From positions 372,001 to 436,000 of the forward strand of contig NZ_FOWK01000002.1 of assembly GCF_900115435.1 (NCBI RefSeq): 64,000 nt of DNA. The letters are read 5' to 3'. Shown here in pieces: positions 62,041-64,000 of the stretch (within the stretch, counting starts at the first letter, position 1; each line of letters opens with the position of its first letter). Source of the stretch: Prevotella sp. tf2-5. GTDB taxonomy: Bacteria; Bacteroidota; Bacteroidia; Bacteroidales; Bacteroidaceae. Under the pieces are notes generated by a model. The model did no database searches. It worked only from the letters and a program-made list of their open reading frames with translations, and had not been told where the DNA came from. Position numbers and translations under genes: made by a program.

Positions 62041-63522
62041 ATGGAAGCAGCCGACAATAATAGTTATCGTCACATCCTGAGGTATACAAGTGTTTTTGGT
62101 GGCGTACAGGGCTTGAATATTCTTGTAAGTCTTGTGCGTAATAAGTTTGTCGCCCTGATACTCGGTCCTTCTGGCATGGGTCTTGTTTCCCTTTTCAATA
62201 CAACTGTTAACTTCGTATCCCAGTCTACCACTCTTGGTATCTCAACAAGTGCTGTACGTCATTTGTCAGAGTTTCCTGAGGATGACCAGCATCCACAGAT
62301 AGTCCAATTCGTGAAAGTAGTGCGTGCATGGAGCTTGTTGACGGCATTGCTGGGAATGCTGGTATGTATGGTGTTGGGACCGATTCTCAGCAGTACCACG
62401 TTTGCATGGGGTGATCATACGTTGCACTTCATACTGTTGGCACCTGCGGTGGGGATGTTAGCAATAACAGGTGGTGAGACGGCTATTCTGAAAGGTCGCC
62501 GAAGACTCCGTTCACTGGCGTTAGTGCAGGTAGGAGCTGTGATGGCGGCATTGCTGATATCGGTGCCAGTCTATTATTTTTTCGGTGAAGCGGGTATTGT
62601 TCCTGTCATTGTGACGATGGCTTTTGTGACGATGCTCCTAACCGTCAAGAATTCCTATCGTCTTTATCCTTTGCAGTTATGGGGTGTTAGGGGCATCTTA
62701 GGAGACGGTATGGAGATGGTGCGTCTTGGTGTCGCCTTTACGTTGGCAGGTATTATCGGCAGTGGTGCTGAGATGCTGATACGCTCCTGGTTGAATGTTG
62801 AGGGCAATCTTGGGACGTTAGGACTCTATAATGCCGGCTATATGATCACGGTGACCTATGCAGGGATGGTGTTCTCTGCCATGGAGACGGATTATTTCCC
62901 CCGTCTCTCTGCTGTCAATACTGATATAGTGGCGACCAATGAGACGGTCAACAAGCAGATAGAGGTCTCTATCCTGATAGTGTCACCGATGTTGGTTGTA
63001 CTGATTATATTCTTACCAGTGCTTATCCCTTTGCTATTCAGTAATGAGTTCATACCTGTCATTACGATGACACAGGTGGCGACTTTAGCGATGTTCTTTA
63101 AAGCCCTTACATTACCTGTGGCGTATATTACGCTGGCACGAGGCTATTCCATGATGTACTTGTTTCTTGAATCGACCTATTTCGTGGTGTTTGTGCTGCT
63201 GATAATCTTCGGCTACCAGCAATGGGGACTGTTGGGAACGGGTATAGCCATTACTCTTGCCAACCTGTTTGACTATTTGATGATTAATGGTGTGGCGCGT
63301 TGGCGGTATGGATATAAAATGTCATCGACTGTGATGCAGTATAGTGCCATACATATCCTTGTCGGTCTATTGGCATACTTTACCACCATCACAGTCGATG
63401 GCTATGCTTATTGGATTTTCGGTATCGGGTTTTCATTTGTCAGTGTTCTGTTCTCCTTGTTAATCCTCCATCAGAAGACCCATTTGTGGGAGGCTCTGAC
63501 ACGACGCTTCAGGACTCATTAG
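62041..63522 (+). CDS. Polysaccharide flippase (Wzx/O-antigen translocase-like)
   Basis: 493 residues with about 12-14 hydrophobic segments. RYTSVFGGVQGLNILVSLVRNKFVALILGPSGMGLVSLFNTTVNFV is typical of WzxE-like flippases of the MATE/oligosaccharide-flippase superfamily, which move lipid-linked glycans across the inner membrane. Its divergence from three glycosyltransferases suggests a small surface-glycan locus. Its stop overlaps the convergent porin stop. Confidence 0.88.
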   Translation: MEAADNNSYRHILRYTSVFGGVQGLNILVSLVRNKFVALILGPSGMGLVSLFNTTVNFVSQSTTLGISTSAVRHLSEFPEDDQHPQIVQFVKVVRAWSLLTALLGMLVCMVLGPILSSTTFAWGDHTLHFILLAPAVGMLAITGGETAILKGRRRLRSLALVQVGAVMAALLISVPVYYFFGEAGIVPVIVTMAFVTMLLTVKNSYRLYPLQLWGVRGILGDGMEMVRLGVAFTLAGIIGSGAEMLIRSWLNVEGNLGTLGLYNAGYMITVTYAGMVFSAMETDYFPRLSAVNTDIVATNETVNKQIEVSILIVSPMLVVLIIFLPVLIPLLFSNEFIPVITMTQVATLAMFFKALTLPVAYITLARGYSMMYLFLESTYFVVFVLLIIFGYQQWGLLGTGIAITLANLFDYLMINGVARWRYGYKMSSTVMQYSAIHILVGLLAYFTTITVDGYAYWIFGIGFSFVSVLFSLLILHQKTHLWEALTRRFRTH

Positions 63523-64000
63523 AACCTGAAATCCAACTGAATGTCTGCGAAATTGTAATTGTGCTTGCCGAGAGTGCGGTCATTTACACGTGCATATTCT
63601 GCATTGATCTGGATGTTTTTGGTGATGTAATAGTTCAAACCAACCTCATACATTGTCTTGGAGGTTGACCATTCCTTGGTGGGGCGATACATGTTGTAAC
63701 GTGCCTTGGCATGGAGTTTCGACTTGATGACGGGTACAATGCCGAAGACATAGAAACCATCTGCTTTGTCGCCTTTTGAGAAGTCTACCGTCCTACTGTC
63801 TACTTTTGTGGCTCCCCAACCCTGGCTGTGGATATACTCAGCCCGGAAAGTCCACTCGTCTTTGTCGTATTCTGCGGAGAGGGCATAGCGGTTCTTGCTA
63901 ATACTGCCGTTATGGGCATTCCCTTCTGCATCCACCCAATTCATGTCACCACGGGAGCCTGTCCATCCGAAGGCACCAATGCGAACTCCTTCAACAGGCA
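63519..64000 (-). CDS. Outer-membrane porin (phosphate-selective type), 5' part outside window
   Basis: The open frame runs to the window edge. The visible ~160 residues are C-terminal beta strands (RYALSAEYDKDEWTFRAEYIH, ADGFYVFGIVPVIKSKLHAKARYNMYR, YEVGLNYYITKNIQINAEYARV) ending in the porin-type …QLDFRF. The pattern matches porins of the O/P family. An ATG at 63944 is internal: upstream codons (…FGWTGSRGD) continue the same strand pattern. Confidence 0.8.
   Translation of the reverse strand, partial: PVEGVRIGAFGWTGSRGDMNWVDAEGNAHNGSISKNRYALSAEYDKDEWTFRAEYIHSQGWGATKVDSRTVDFSKGDKADGFYVFGIVPVIKSKLHAKARYNMYRPTKEWSTSKTMYEVGLNYYITKNIQINAEYARVNDRTLGKHNYNFADIQLDFRF

Overview
The window looks like chromosomal DNA of a Prevotella-like member of the Bacteroidales. 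The evidence is the recurrent Bacteroidota promoter (TTTG, 19-20 bp, TAnnTTTG) in front of many genes, very short 5' leaders without Shine-Dalgarno sequences, an RprXY-type two-component pair, an ECF sigma/anti-sigma/TonB-receptor trio, PPi-dependent phosphofructokinase, ClpC, DUF4923, and a VirE/DUF4248/HU/smalltalk cassette known only from this phylum. The genus is an inference; there is no 16S gene here.

Layout. 0-4 kb: the 3' end of a U32 peptidase, a zinc-ribbon membrane protein and a TonB-dependent receptor. 4-10.5 kb: rprX-rprY, gdhA and clpC. 10.6-15.7 kb: an accessory cassette. It has a strongly structured RNA leader or ncRNA, a VirE/VapE-like primase-helicase, a DUF4248 protein, a four-helix-bundle/zinc-ribbon fusion, an HU-like protein, a 30-residue smalltalk protein and a phage P5-like protein. 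15.9-22.7 kb: gyrA, two secreted TPR paralogues and a phosphohexomutase. A tRNA-Arg(UCU) lies at 22.8 kb. 22.9-29.8 kb: a leftward gene run (small conserved protein, acyltransferase, split amidase, small protein, YgiQ radical SAM, PP2C-like protein). 29.9-39.4 kb: pfp, a GH25 lysozyme, and the branched-chain amino-acid genes ilvD-ilvB-ilvN-thioesterase-outer-membrane protein-ilvC. 40-43.6 kb: an ECF sigma/anti-sigma/TonB-receptor signalling unit. 43.6-50 kb: recQ-recJ-C1 peptidase-M24 peptidase. 50-57.5 kb: two patatins around trmD, a GH3 glucosidase, a DUF2461 protein, a phytase-like protein and a glycosyltransferase. 57.6-59 kb: a DUF4923 protein and rpsP. 59-64 kb: three glycosyltransferases, a divergent flippase, and the 3' part of a porin gene.

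The most unusual material is the 10.6-15.7 kb cassette and the repeats around it. A 22-bp tandem repeat family, an 8-bp CGGAATYT array family and an in-gene CTCCCCCT palindrome occur there, and two of these families recur elsewhere in the window. One 22-bp array lies inside the U32 peptidase reading frame. The cassette has a primase-helicase, a nucleoid protein, a small hydrophobic protein and a phage-like protein, but no integrase or reverse transcriptase. It therefore resembles a domesticated phage-satellite module; its function is unknown. Upstream of its first gene is a predicted rod-shaped RNA of about 130-180 nt behind a good Bacteroidota -7 element.

All functional calls come from reading the translated sequence and recalling families; no database search was run.
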